Source: a virus
Reading direction: 5' to 3' (one strand)
DNA length: 64,000 nucleotides
IMG/VR virus record: IMGVR_UViG_3300031973_001557
Span: 1 to 64,000 of that record
Shown: positions 7,960 to 16,184 of the stretch, one piece after another
Position numbering within the stretch: the first letter of the stretch is position 1
How the letters are laid out: every line of letters begins with the position of its first letter
Notes under the pieces: model-generated
Told to the model about the DNA's origin: nothing
What the model saw: the letters and a program-made list of their open reading frames with translations, nothing else
Databases searched by the model: none
Position numbers and translations under genes: made by a program

Positions 7960-8219
7960 TTTTTACCGATAATTCTTATCAAGATTATTTTATTCGCACT
8001 ATTTCAAAAGATGTTGATATAATGTCCTTAATATGGCATAAAGATCAATACACAAGAGATATAGAAGTAATACAATCAAATAATTGGCAGTTTCAATTTG
8101 ATAATAAAGTACCTTTTAAGTTGGAAAATAATCAAAAATTTACTATCTTAAAGGAACGTATACATAGAGTAATTAAAGGTAAAGGTGATTTAATTTTAAA
8201 AATAAAGGAACAAAAATAA
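7914..8219 (+). CDS. Small cupin-like protein
   Basis: A 101-residue protein overlapping the preceding gene by 46 nt. An internal ATG at 8023 would drop the first 36 residues, but the segment FIRTISKDVD just before it looks like part of the domain, so I keep the long form with some doubt. The core (about 38-101) reads IWHKDQYTRDIEV, WQFQFDNKVPF and RIHRVIKGKGDLILKI: short beta-strands, His residues at the expected places and a terminal KG turn, as in small single-domain cupins carried by marine phages. The binding partner or ligand is unknown, and no catalytic role should be assumed. Confidence 0.6.
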   Translation: MEKNPKIPQKQEKEVVFTDNSYQDYFIRTISKDVDIMSLIWHKDQYTRDIEVIQSNNWQFQFDNKVPFKLENNQKFTILKERIHRVIKGKGDLILKIKEQK

Positions 8220-8226
8220 ATAAAGA

Positions 8227-8235
8227 TATTTATAA
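8227..8235 (+). promoter_or_regulatory. Late-motif TATTTATAA
   Basis: TATTTATAA ends only 3 nt before the ATG at 8239 and continues as TATTTATAAATA, so it also contains a forward T4-type TATAAATA. Such tight spacing is hard to reconcile with a normal -10 box for this start, unless the transcript is leaderless or serves the genes beyond. Confidence 0.4.
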
Positions 8236-8238
8236 ATA

Positions 8239-8907
8239 ATGCAACAACAACCACATAGATACGAAAAATTTAGAGTAATAAATACCATTTTAATAGTAGT
8301 ATTAATTATTGTTTTACTAATGAAAGGATGTGGGGATGGTAATGGAGGTCCTACTGAACCTGTTATTATTAGAGATACTACATCTGTGGTTACTTATGAT
8401 ACAGTTACTAATGAAACAGTTAGTTACGTACCTCAATATTATGAGAGAGAAACAATAAAATATATTCATGATACAATCACCCAGATTGAATATAAAATTG
8501 AGCCAACTGATACGTCTGCCATTCTAGAAGATTACTTTGCTAAGTATTATTATGTGGATACTGTAATTCATACCGATAGTATTACTTTCATTGTATACGA
8601 TACTATTACTCAAAATCAAATAGCAGGTAGATCTTCTAAGTATAATATTTTATATCCTACTATTACAAATACAATTACTGAAAAGCATTATATTAATGCA
8701 AGAGAGCTATATTTAGGATTTAATACAGGCTTTATAGTTAAACCCTTTAATTTAGCTAACGCTAATTTAGGAGTATTATTACGAACTAAAAGAAGATATA
8801 TTATAGGATTAAATGGAGGAGTTCAATTTAGTCATGATAATGGTAATTTTATAAATACTACACCTTATTTAGGAGTTAGTTATTATCAAAAACTTACAAA
8901 AAAATAG
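8239..8907 (+). CDS. Membrane-anchored protein with beta-rich C-terminus
   Basis: A 222-residue protein with a short positively charged N-terminus, a hydrophobic helix (about residues 15-29) and a Cys right after it (MKGCGDGNGG). This could be a signal-anchor or a non-classical lipoprotein signal; the Lys before GC departs from the standard lipobox. A Thr/Tyr-rich repetitive section follows (DTTSVVTYDTVTNETVSY). The last 70 residues alternate aromatic and polar residues (LYLGFNTGFIV, RRYIIGLNGGVQF, PYLGVSYYQKL) as in outer-membrane beta strands. It could be a lysis (spanin-like) or envelope protein. It sits directly before the terminase and shares a base with its start. Confidence 0.6.
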   Translation: MQQQPHRYEKFRVINTILIVVLIIVLLMKGCGDGNGGPTEPVIIRDTTSVVTYDTVTNETVSYVPQYYERETIKYIHDTITQIEYKIEPTDTSAILEDYFAKYYYVDTVIHTDSITFIVYDTITQNQIAGRSSKYNILYPTITNTITEKHYINARELYLGFNTGFIVKPFNLANANLGVLLRTKRRYIIGLNGGVQFSHDNGNFINTTPYLGVSYYQKLTKK

Positions 8908-10475
8908 TGTCGGATATTAAACAAATAATTAAGCAAGAATATATAAAGTGCGCAACTGATCCTGTACACTTTATGAAGAAGTATTGCTTTATCCAACACC
9001 CTCAAAGAGGTAAAATTAATTTTCATTTATATCCTTTTCAAGAAAGAGTAATGACATTATGGAAAGATAATCCATATTCTATTATTCTTAAATCAAGACA
9101 GTTAGGTATTTCAACATTAGGTGCAGGATATGCATTATGGTTAATGTCTTTCTTTGAAAATAAAAATGTATTAGCATTAGCAACAACCCAGGCAACAGCA
9201 CGTAACTTAGTTACTAAAGTGCAATTTATGTATAATAATTTACCTTCATGGTTAAAAGTTGATAATGTAGAAAATAATAAATTATCTTTAAGATTAAAGA
9301 ATGGTTCAAGAATTCAAGCTAAATCTTCTTCTCCAGATGCAGCTCGTTCAGAAGCAGTATCTCTATTGATTGTTGATGAGGCTGCATTTATTGATAATAT
9401 TGGTGAGACCTGGGCAGCAGCTCAACAAACACTAGCAACAGGTGGTGGTGCATTAGTTTTATCTACTCCATATGGTGTAGGAAATTGGTTTCATAAAATG
9501 TGGGTTAGTGCACAAGAAGGTACTAATAATTTTTTACCTATAAAATTACCCTGGGATGTACATCCAGAAAGAGATCAAGAATGGAGAGATAGACAAGATT
9601 TATTATTAGGAGATCCTAAAAAAGCTGCTCAAGAATGCGATTGTGATTTTAATACTTCCGGTGATACAGTCTTTCCAGCTAATCAATTAACTCATATTAC
9701 AGAAGAAACTACCGTAAACCCACAAGAAAAAAGAGGTATTGATAAATCATTATGGGTATGGGAGCCGGTAGATTATTCTAAAAATTATATAGTAGCTGCT
9801 GATGTAGCGAGAGGAGATGGTCAAGATTACTCAGCATTTCATATTATTGATATAGCTTCTAATACTCAGGTTGCTGAATATAAAGGTAAGTTACCAACAT
9901 TGGATTTTGGTAATTTATTAGTTTCTATTGCGACTGAGTATAATAATGCTTTATTAGTAGTAGAGAACTCAACTATTGGATGGGCAGTTATTCAAGCAAT
10001 CCAACAAAGAGGATATAGAAATTTATATCATTCACCGAAGGGAGGTAGCGTAACGGTTGAATCTTTCTTTTCTGAATGGTCCGATCATAGTAAGCTTACC
10101 CCTGGGTTCTCAATGAATCTAAAAACTAGACCATTAGCTATCTCTAAATTTTTAGAATTTGTTAACGATAGAAGTGTTACTATTAAATCTAAAAGATTAT
10201 TAGAGGAAATGAAAACATTTGTATGGAGAAATGGAAAAGCTGCTTCACAAGAAGGATATAATGATGACTTAGTTATGTCATTTGCTATTGCAATGTTTAT
10301 GAGAGATATATCACTAGCTTATAAGTCACAATCCACTGATATGTCAAAAACTTTATTAAACGGAATAGTTAACAGTAAAAATAACAATATTTATACAAAT
10401 AATAGTATGGTAAGAAATCCATACGAAGTAGATTTAGATAAAGACAAAGGTCACGATATAAAGTGGCTTTTATAA
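8907..10475 (+). CDS. Terminase large subunit (gp17-like)
   Basis: This is the ATP-driven DNA packaging motor and headful nuclease. The 522-residue protein starts with GTG at 8907, overlapping the previous TAG. An adenine-binding/linker region with IILKSRQLGIST gives the Walker A motif (T4 gp17 has SRQLGKT). LLIVDEAAFID is Walker B with the catalytic Glu. The C-terminal RNase H-like nuclease domain shows VAADVARGDGQDYS (first Asp), LLVVENSTIGW (Glu) and YNDDLVMSFAIA (last Asp). The length is somewhat shorter than T4 gp17 (610). I recognise no small terminase subunit in the window. The portal gene follows after 9 nt. Confidence 0.97.
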   Translation: MSDIKQIIKQEYIKCATDPVHFMKKYCFIQHPQRGKINFHLYPFQERVMTLWKDNPYSIILKSRQLGISTLGAGYALWLMSFFENKNVLALATTQATARNLVTKVQFMYNNLPSWLKVDNVENNKLSLRLKNGSRIQAKSSSPDAARSEAVSLLIVDEAAFIDNIGETWAAAQQTLATGGGALVLSTPYGVGNWFHKMWVSAQEGTNNFLPIKLPWDVHPERDQEWRDRQDLLLGDPKKAAQECDCDFNTSGDTVFPANQLTHITEETTVNPQEKRGIDKSLWVWEPVDYSKNYIVAADVARGDGQDYSAFHIIDIASNTQVAEYKGKLPTLDFGNLLVSIATEYNNALLVVENSTIGWAVIQAIQQRGYRNLYHSPKGGSVTVESFFSEWSDHSKLTPGFSMNLKTRPLAISKFLEFVNDRSVTIKSKRLLEEMKTFVWRNGKAASQEGYNDDLVMSFAIAMFMRDISLAYKSQSTDMSKTLLNGIVNSKNNNIYTNNSMVRNPYEVDLDKDKGHDIKWLL

Positions 10476-10484
10476 ATTTAAAAT

Positions 10485-12443
10485 ATGGCTGATATTAATA
10501 ATCCAATGCCACCATACGAAGATGGTAAGAATGAAGGTCAAATGGGACCTCAAACAGGTATTTTTGCAACTCTTAGAAGACTATTTTCTACTGATGTAGT
10601 AATTAGAAATGCAGGTGGTAAAGAATTAACTGTAGTTGATAGTGATCATATCCAATCATATGGTAAATATGATACTAATGCATTAGTTGATAGATTTAAT
10701 AGAATTTATACATCTGGTCCTACTTCATTATATGGATATCAAAGTAATTTTAATTATCAATTATTAAGACCACAATTATACTCTGAATATGATGTAATGG
10801 ATACTGATGCTATTATAGCTTCAGCCCTTGATATAGTAGCTGATGAATCAACTTTAAAAAATGATATGGGGGAGGTATTGCAAATACAATCTTCCGATGA
10901 TGATATTCAACAAATATTATATAACTTATTTTATGATATATTAAATATTGAATTTAATATGTGGCCATGGGTAAGAAATATGTGTAAATATGGAGACTTT
11001 TTTCTTAAATTAGAAATATCTGAAAAATATGGTGTATATAATGTTATACCATATTCAGCATTTCATATTGAAAGGCAAGAAGGATGGAATAGAGATAATC
11101 CATCAGAGGTAAGATTTAAGTATTTTCCACAAGGCATATCTCAAGGTCAAACAGGATACTATAATGTAATGGGAGCAGGATCAGAGGATAATAAAAACCA
11201 AATTATTCTCGATAACTATGAAGTAGCTCACTTTAGACTATTAACTGATACAAATTACTTACCATATGGTAGAAGTTATTTAGAACCTGGTCGCAAATTA
11301 TTCAAGCAATATACTTTAATGGAGGATGCAATGTTAATCCACCGTATAGTAAGAGCTCCTGAAAAAAGAATTTTTTATATTAATATTGGTAATATTGCTC
11401 CTAACGAAGTTGATAATTTCATGCAAAAAGTAGTTTCAAAAATAAAAAGAACTCCTTATATGGATGAACAAACTGGAGAATATAATCTAAAATACAATTT
11501 ACAAAATCAATTAGAAGATTTCTATATACCAGTGCGTGGTAATGATGCTGCTACAAAAATTGAAACAACTAAAGGTTTAGAATATGACGGTATTCAAGAT
11601 GTAGCTTATTTAAGAGAAAAATTATTTGCTGCATTAAAAGTTCCTAAAGCATTTATGGGTTATGATGAAAACTTAGATGGTAAAGCAACTTTAGCAGCAC
11701 AAGATATTAGATTTGCAAGAACAGTTGAAAGGATTCAAAGAATTATAGTGTCTGAACTATACAAAATAGCATTTGTTCATTTATATACATTAGGATATAG
11801 AGATGATAATTTAACTAATTTTAAATTATCTGCAACTACTCCATCAATTATTTATGATCAGGAAAGAGTTGCACTACTAAAAGAAAAAGTAGACTTAGCA
11901 AATCAAATAAAAGATAATAATCTATTACCAACTGATTGGATTTATGAAAATATATTCCATTTTGGAGAAGAAGAGTATCAAGAATATAGAGATTTACAAA
12001 TCGAAGATGCAAAGCGTAAGTTTAGATTATCTCAAGTAGAAGCAGAAGGTAATGATCCTGTTAAAACTGGTAAATCGTATGGTACTCCTCATGATTTAGC
12101 ATCATTATATGGTCCAGGAAGATATGGGCAAAAACAAGAAGTACCAAAAGGTTATGATGAAGAAAACCCAGAGGGTAGACCAAAAGAAAGAGCATCTACT
12201 ATAGGTACTCAAAATAATAACTTTGGTAGAGATCCGTTAGGAAGTGGAGGCGTTAAGAATGATGTAAATGATAATGGACGTATAAATCCTAATGCAAAGA
12301 AATTCAAATTTAGTCAAGCAGAAGCTAAAGTAAATAATTTATCTAACAATGGTTTATTTAATCGTTTAGATTCTAAAAAACGCGTAATCTTAAAAGAAGA
12401 AGATGGGTTATTAGATGAAAATAATATTTTAAATAACGATTAA
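10485..12443 (+). CDS. Portal protein (gp20-like)
   Basis: The dodecameric portal ring forms the DNA entry vertex, docks the terminase and nucleates prohead assembly. At 652 residues it is a little longer than T4 gp20 (524), mainly because of a hydrophilic C-terminal extension with Gly/Asn/Lys-rich segments (about 545-650). The core shows the usual features of T4-like portals: YQSNFNYQLLRPQLYSEYD, then DTDAIIASALDIVADESTLK, the YDGIQDVAYLREKLFAALKV region and a helical stem ending in REKLFAAL and ERIQRIIVSELYKIAF. It follows the terminase directly. Its last residues contain ILKEEDGLLDENN, which may be trimmed by the prohead protease. Confidence 0.96.
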   Translation: MADINNPMPPYEDGKNEGQMGPQTGIFATLRRLFSTDVVIRNAGGKELTVVDSDHIQSYGKYDTNALVDRFNRIYTSGPTSLYGYQSNFNYQLLRPQLYSEYDVMDTDAIIASALDIVADESTLKNDMGEVLQIQSSDDDIQQILYNLFYDILNIEFNMWPWVRNMCKYGDFFLKLEISEKYGVYNVIPYSAFHIERQEGWNRDNPSEVRFKYFPQGISQGQTGYYNVMGAGSEDNKNQIILDNYEVAHFRLLTDTNYLPYGRSYLEPGRKLFKQYTLMEDAMLIHRIVRAPEKRIFYINIGNIAPNEVDNFMQKVVSKIKRTPYMDEQTGEYNLKYNLQNQLEDFYIPVRGNDAATKIETTKGLEYDGIQDVAYLREKLFAALKVPKAFMGYDENLDGKATLAAQDIRFARTVERIQRIIVSELYKIAFVHLYTLGYRDDNLTNFKLSATTPSIIYDQERVALLKEKVDLANQIKDNNLLPTDWIYENIFHFGEEEYQEYRDLQIEDAKRKFRLSQVEAEGNDPVKTGKSYGTPHDLASLYGPGRYGQKQEVPKGYDEENPEGRPKERASTIGTQNNNFGRDPLGSGGVKNDVNDNGRINPNAKKFKFSQAEAKVNNLSNNGLFNRLDSKKRVILKEEDGLLDENNILNND

Positions 12444-12444
12444 A

Positions 12445-12453
12445 TATTTATAA
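12445..12453 (+). promoter_or_regulatory. Late-motif TATTTATAA
   Basis: TATTTATAA lies 15 nt upstream of the ATG at 12469, immediately after the portal stop codon. It belongs to the set of late motifs in structural-gene gaps. Confidence 0.45.
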
Positions 12454-12468
12454 TAATAAATAAATATA

Positions 12469-13311
12469 ATGGCTAAACATTCGAAGTATAAAAATACAGG
12501 TATAATTTTTGAATTACTTGTAAGGCAGCTTACCGAAGATACCATAAATCAGAGATCAAGCAAATGTCAATCTCTTATTAAAAAATATTTTAATAAATCT
12601 ACTTTACTTTCTGAGTATAAACTATATAAAAGAATAGTAGAAAAAAAAGAAGATACAGAGGCTAGAGCTAATTTAATAATTGAATCAACTATTAAATACT
12701 CTGAAAAAATTAATTTAGAAGAGAATCGAAAATTAAAATATAATTTAATTAAAGAAATCTCTAATCATTATGATGTAAAAGAATTTTTTAATCATAATAT
12801 TCCAAACTATAAACCGTATGCAGCTTTATATTGTTTAATGGAAGATAATAGATTAGATAATAGTGATTATGAAACTACTTTAAAGAATAAAATTACTTTA
12901 GTAGAACATATTACTCAAAAAACAGAAACTAAAAGAGTAAATAATCAATTATCTGATTTTTTAGCAGAAGATAAAGATACAAGAAAATTAGTTTATCAAG
13001 TACTTTTACAGGAATTTAATTCTAAATATGATGGTTTACTTGATACACAAAAACAAGCTTTAAGAGAAATTCTTAATAATATTGATAATAAAGAAAGATT
13101 AAAATCATTTTATAATTTAAAAATAAATGAAATTAAATCGGATCTTAAACAAGCTATTCCTAATATAACTGATAAAGTAATTAAAATTAAAGTTAATACT
13201 TTAGCTGATCTTTTAAAAGAGGCAAGAGTTTATAAGGAAGTTAATGACGAGTCAATAGCTAGACTTCTAAAATATTATGAATTACTTAAAGATATAGAGC
13301 ATGGAGTCTAA
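12469..13311 (+). CDS. Helical head-module protein, conserved in T4-like marine phages
   Basis: A 280-residue, almost wholly helical, Lys/Glu/Asn-rich protein with an N-terminus of the form AKHSKYKNTGIIFELLVRQ. I recall very similar N-termini in uncharacterised proteins next to the portal in marine T4-like phages. No catalytic motif is visible. Its place between portal and protease is where T4 carries the small prohead-core genes 67 and 68, so a core or assembly role is likely, but there is no sequence proof. It overlaps the next gene by 11 nt. Confidence 0.7.
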   Translation: MAKHSKYKNTGIIFELLVRQLTEDTINQRSSKCQSLIKKYFNKSTLLSEYKLYKRIVEKKEDTEARANLIIESTIKYSEKINLEENRKLKYNLIKEISNHYDVKEFFNHNIPNYKPYAALYCLMEDNRLDNSDYETTLKNKITLVEHITQKTETKRVNNQLSDFLAEDKDTRKLVYQVLLQEFNSKYDGLLDTQKQALREILNNIDNKERLKSFYNLKINEIKSDLKQAIPNITDKVIKIKVNTLADLLKEARVYKEVNDESIARLLKYYELLKDIEHGV

Positions 13312-13549
13312 ATTAAGAGAAAGAATTAGAGGCTTGATTAGATTAGATGAAGTATCTGCAACTGCTACAGGAGCCGGATCTTCCGCCTTTACAGCTAATG
13401 CTGGAACTGGTGCACAATATGCAACTCCACGAGCTTTTAGAAAAGATAAAGACGCTAAAGGAGCTGAACATATTTATTATTATAAATTAGGTTTTAAACC
13501 GGTGCCAAAAATTAAACCAAGGTCTTACGACATAAAAAAAATATATTAA
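13301..13549 (+). CDS. Small protein resembling the processed N-terminus of the capsid protein
   Basis: An 82-residue protein. Residues 1-16 are a charged helix ending in LDE. The next part contains SSAFTANAGTGAQY (27-40), nearly identical to GSAFTSNAGTGANW (69-82) of the major capsid protein at 16185, where the same stretch also follows a V-V-E site a few residues upstream. The C-terminal half is basic and aromatic (IYYYKLGFKPVPKIKP). If both are cut by the prohead protease, the mature protein would begin like the mature capsid protein. It may therefore occupy or compete for a capsid-protein site. The gene lies two genes upstream of the protease. Confidence 0.7.
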   Translation: MESKLRERIRGLIRLDEVSATATGAGSSAFTANAGTGAQYATPRAFRKDKDAKGAEHIYYYKLGFKPVPKIKPRSYDIKKIY

Positions 13550-14337
13550 TGAGCTCATTACAGAATCAATATAATAGTATAAAAAAAGGAAAAGGAAATA
13601 AAGATGGACTATTAAGAGAATCCAAAAGATTATTTCCAAATTATATTCCTAACTCTGCTAATTATAATCAAGCTATAGATATTTTAAAATCTAGACAAAT
13701 TATAAATGAAAACGTTGTAGGACTTCAACCTATTAATCAACTTCAACCTGCTAAAAAAGAAAACTTCGAAAAAGCATTCGAAAAATTTTTAGCAGAAGAA
13801 ACAGTAGATGCAAAAGCAACTGAAAGAAAACAATCTAAATTAGTGGATGAGCCTTTATCACATCAGTATCCATATCAAGAAAAAGATAGATTAGATAATC
13901 AAATATTTGATCAAATTATGTCTGGATATTATACTGAGATGAAAGATCCTAAAAATACTGATAAAACTGAAGAAGAATTAAAAGCAATTGTTCTTAAGAA
14001 TCTTGAAAAAGATCCATTATATTATACTAAAGAAGCACAATTTGGTATTAAAGGTCTCGGATATAGAGATGACGTACCTGGTGCAGGTTTAGTAAAAGAA
14101 CCAACTGGAAAGTATAAAGCTTCTGGATATGGTGATCTAAAAGAGAGTAAACAAGTAACTGAAGCTTCTTCAATGCCAAGCGAAGAATTATTATCTTTAT
14201 TAGATGATATGTTAGAAGATTTAGTTGATAATTCTGTTGACGCAGAACAAGCAGTAAAAAAAGTAATCAGTATGAATCCTGCACTTAAGCATTATGAAAC
14301 TGCACTTTTACAATTAGCTGAACCAAAATTCCCATGA
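13549..14337 (+). CDS. Head-module protein with leader and GLxPI module
   Basis: A 262-residue protein; its ATG shares a base with the previous TAA. Residues 1-50 (QYNSIKKGKGNKDGLLRESK then LFPNYIPNSANYNQAIDIL) look like a structured leader I associate with several proteins of marine T4-like phages. Residues 51-84 (INENVVGLQPIN ... FEKFLAEE) match the module in the protein at 4267. The middle is acidic and hydrophilic, and the last 60 residues are a Leu/Asp-rich helical segment (ELLSLLDDMLEDLVDN). LRES and INEN are candidate protease sites. A prohead core or internal protein is likely; function is not established. It overlaps the protease start by 4 nt. Confidence 0.7.
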   Translation: MSSLQNQYNSIKKGKGNKDGLLRESKRLFPNYIPNSANYNQAIDILKSRQIINENVVGLQPINQLQPAKKENFEKAFEKFLAEETVDAKATERKQSKLVDEPLSHQYPYQEKDRLDNQIFDQIMSGYYTEMKDPKNTDKTEEELKAIVLKNLEKDPLYYTKEAQFGIKGLGYRDDVPGAGLVKEPTGKYKASGYGDLKESKQVTEASSMPSEELLSLLDDMLEDLVDNSVDAEQAVKKVISMNPALKHYETALLQLAEPKFP

Positions 14338-14924
14338 AGCAAGTTTTAGTAGAAACGATTAATTTTTCACCTGTTAGAGCACTAACAGAGTCAAAATCTC
14401 ATAGAGGTAATCCTATAGTAGAAGGAATACTTGCTACAGTAGAGACTGTAAACGAGAACGGTCGTTTTTATAAAAAGTCTATTTGGGATAGAGAAGTAGA
14501 TAAATATAAAGTACTAATAGCGGAAAAAAGAGCATTAGGAGAATTAGATCATCCTGATTCTATGAATATAAATTTAAAAAATGTTTGTCATAATATTGTA
14601 GATTTATATTGGGATGGTAAAAATATAATGGGTAAATTAGAAATCTTACCAACACCATCAGGTCAAATAGTAAAAAATCTAATTGATAATGGAATTACTT
14701 TAGGAGTATCTTCTAGAGGAACAGGTACATTACAACAAAGAGATGGTGTAAATGAAGTACAAGATGACTTTGAGCTATTATGTTGGGACTTTGTATCTAC
14801 ACCATCTAATCCAGGATCATTTGTACATCCTATAAGAGAATCAAAAGAATTTAAATCTACTCCTATTACAATACATAATACTATTTCTGAACTATTATGT
14901 ATGCACGGTCAGTGCGAAATATAA
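14334..14924 (+). CDS. Prohead core protease (gp21-like)
   Basis: This serine protease matures the prohead by cutting scaffold, internal proteins and the capsid protein N-terminus. The 196-residue length is typical of the T4 gp21/S77 family. The catalytic His lies in GELDHPD and the Ser in ITLGVSSRGTG, followed by FELLCWDFVSTPSNPG, a recognisable block of the family. An N-terminal ALTES (L17-E19) may be a self-cleavage site. It starts inside the previous gene (ATGA overlap) and precedes the scaffold after a 112-nt leader. Confidence 0.95.
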   Translation: MKQVLVETINFSPVRALTESKSHRGNPIVEGILATVETVNENGRFYKKSIWDREVDKYKVLIAEKRALGELDHPDSMNINLKNVCHNIVDLYWDGKNIMGKLEILPTPSGQIVKNLIDNGITLGVSSRGTGTLQQRDGVNEVQDDFELLCWDFVSTPSNPGSFVHPIRESKEFKSTPITIHNTISELLCMHGQCEI

Positions 14925-14942
14925 TTTTTATATTTTTAACTA

Positions 14943-14951
14943 TATTTATAT
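14943..14951 (+). promoter_or_regulatory. Late-motif variant TATTTATAT
   Basis: TATTTATAT lies 85 nt upstream of the scaffold ATG at 15037, much further than other members of the set. It would give the scaffold transcript a long leader containing the hairpin at 14957-14974. Confidence 0.35.
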
Positions 14952-14956
14952 TATAT

Positions 14957-14974
14957 CACCATCCTAATATGGTG
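14957..14974 (+). other. Leader hairpin upstream of the scaffold gene
   Basis: CACCAT and ATGGTG form a perfect 6-bp stem with a 6-nt loop in the 112-nt gap between protease and scaffold. No T tract follows, so it is not a terminator. It may affect stability or translation of the scaffold message. Confidence 0.4.
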
Positions 14975-15036
14975 TAACTAATATTATATTAATACTATTA
15001 TATCTCTACTAGATATAGAATTTCAAAACATTTATT

Positions 15037-16167
15037 ATGGCAACATCTGATATGTTAAGACAAGCTATTGCTGATGCTAAAATTATTAAAGAGACAGCAA
15101 TTGCTAATGCTAAAAACGCATTAGAAGAGGCATTTACGCCTAAGTTAAAAGAACTTCTTTCTGAGAAAATTGAAGAAATGGATATGGAAGAAGAAATGGA
15201 TGAGGGTATGTATTCTGAAGAAGAAAAGATGCACGAAAAAGATATGCACGAAGGTGACATGGATGAAGAAATGCATAAAGAAGAAATGCATAAAGAAGAA
15301 ATGCATAAAGAAGAAACATCTGAACCTCATGGTAATATTGGTCAACATACCCCAGAAGGAGAACCTCTTGGTTTTCTAGAAGGAGATATGGAAGAAGAAA
15401 TGACTGAAGAAGATCTCGAAGAAATGCTTAAAGAGATGGAGAAAGAAATGCATGAAGGTGATATGGAAGAAGGTGAAAAGATGCATGAAAAAGATGACAT
15501 GCATGAAGAGAAAGATATGCACGAAGGTGACATGGATGAAGAAAAACATCACGAAGAAAAACATCACGAAGAAAAAATGCATGAAGAAATGGATGAAGAA
15601 AAACATCACGAAGAAAAAATGCATGAAGAAGTATCTGATGAAGATTTAATGGATCTTATTAAAGATGTAGTTAAATCTATGGCAGATGCAGGCGAGCTAG
15701 AAGGTGTAGAAGTTGAATTTGATGAAACTGAAGAAGAAGGTGAAGAAGAAGAAATGGAAGCACCAGAAACTGAAGAAGAAGAAACGGAAGAGCTTGCTGA
15801 AATGAGAAAAGAAAACGCTGAATTAAAAGAAGCTGTAGAGTTTCTAACAACTCAGCTTAATGAAATTAACGTACTTAATGCTAAATTACTTTACGTTAAC
15901 AAAATTTTCAAAGCTAAAAACTTGTCAGAAAGTAAAAAAGTTAAGCTATTATCTCAATTCGATGGAGCTAGTTCCATCAAAGAGGTGAAATTAGTTTATA
16001 ATACTGTAGTGGCAAATCTAGCAGAGGAAACTAAAGTTACTAAAAAGACGTCTTTGAAAGAAGGTGTAGGTAGAGCGTCAAAACCTAGCGGAGTTTCAAG
16101 TAGAAAGCCAATTGTAAATGTTGATCCAACAATTGCAAGGTTTCAAAAACTCGCAGGTATTAGATAA
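15037..16167 (+). CDS. Prohead core scaffolding protein (gp22-like), His/Met/Glu-rich
   Basis: This major scaffold fills the prohead and is degraded by the protease. The 376-residue length is longer than T4 gp22 (269) because residues about 50-205 are a low-complexity insert of Met-His-Glu-Glu-Lys repeats (HKEEMHKEEMHKEE, HEEKHHEEKMHEE). Residues 1-40 form a helix. The C-terminal part is the recognisable gp22-type helical region (NAELKEAVEFLTTQLNEINV then LLYVNKIFKAKNLSESKKVK) and ends in a basic tail, FQKLAGIR. LSES and LKEG are possible cleavage sites. Position between protease and capsid protein is exactly that of T4. The His/Met repeats suggest metal binding, but this is inference. Confidence 0.93.
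   Translation: MATSDMLRQAIADAKIIKETAIANAKNALEEAFTPKLKELLSEKIEEMDMEEEMDEGMYSEEEKMHEKDMHEGDMDEEMHKEEMHKEEMHKEETSEPHGNIGQHTPEGEPLGFLEGDMEEEMTEEDLEEMLKEMEKEMHEGDMEEGEKMHEKDDMHEEKDMHEGDMDEEKHHEEKHHEEKMHEEMDEEKHHEEKMHEEVSDEDLMDLIKDVVKSMADAGELEGVEVEFDETEEEGEEEEMEAPETEEEETEELAEMRKENAELKEAVEFLTTQLNEINVLNAKLLYVNKIFKAKNLSESKKVKLLSQFDGASSIKEVKLVYNTVVANLAEETKVTKKTSLKEGVGRASKPSGVSSRKPIVNVDPTIARFQKLAGIR
15271..15315 (+). repeat. Perfect 15-nt tandem repeat, three copies
   Basis: ATGCATAAAGAAGAA occurs three times in a row without a mismatch, encoding Met-His-Lys-Glu-Glu inside the scaffold. The unit keeps the frame, so copy-number change by slippage would lengthen or shorten the protein by five residues. 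Confidence 0.9.
15538..15630 (+). repeat. Imperfect 12-15-nt tandem repeats in the scaffold gene
   Basis: Units of the form GAAGAAAAACATCAC and GAAGAAAAAATGCAT alternate, encoding Glu-Glu-Lys-His-His and Glu-Glu-Lys-Met-His. With the copies at 15271 they show that the acidic His/Met-rich region grew by short in-frame duplications. Confidence 0.85.
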
Positions 16168-16184
16168 TTTTTTAACAAATAACA

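Noticed and set aside
15271-15630. Tandem repeats as a possible CRISPR array
   Set aside because: Units are 12-15 nt, have no spacers, keep the reading frame and encode part of the scaffold protein.
15009-15649. Several open frames on both strands across the scaffold repeats
   Set aside because: They are shadows of the GAA/CAT-rich scaffold repeats. Their translations are only Phe/His/Met or Lys/Cys runs, and they overlap a well-supported gene.
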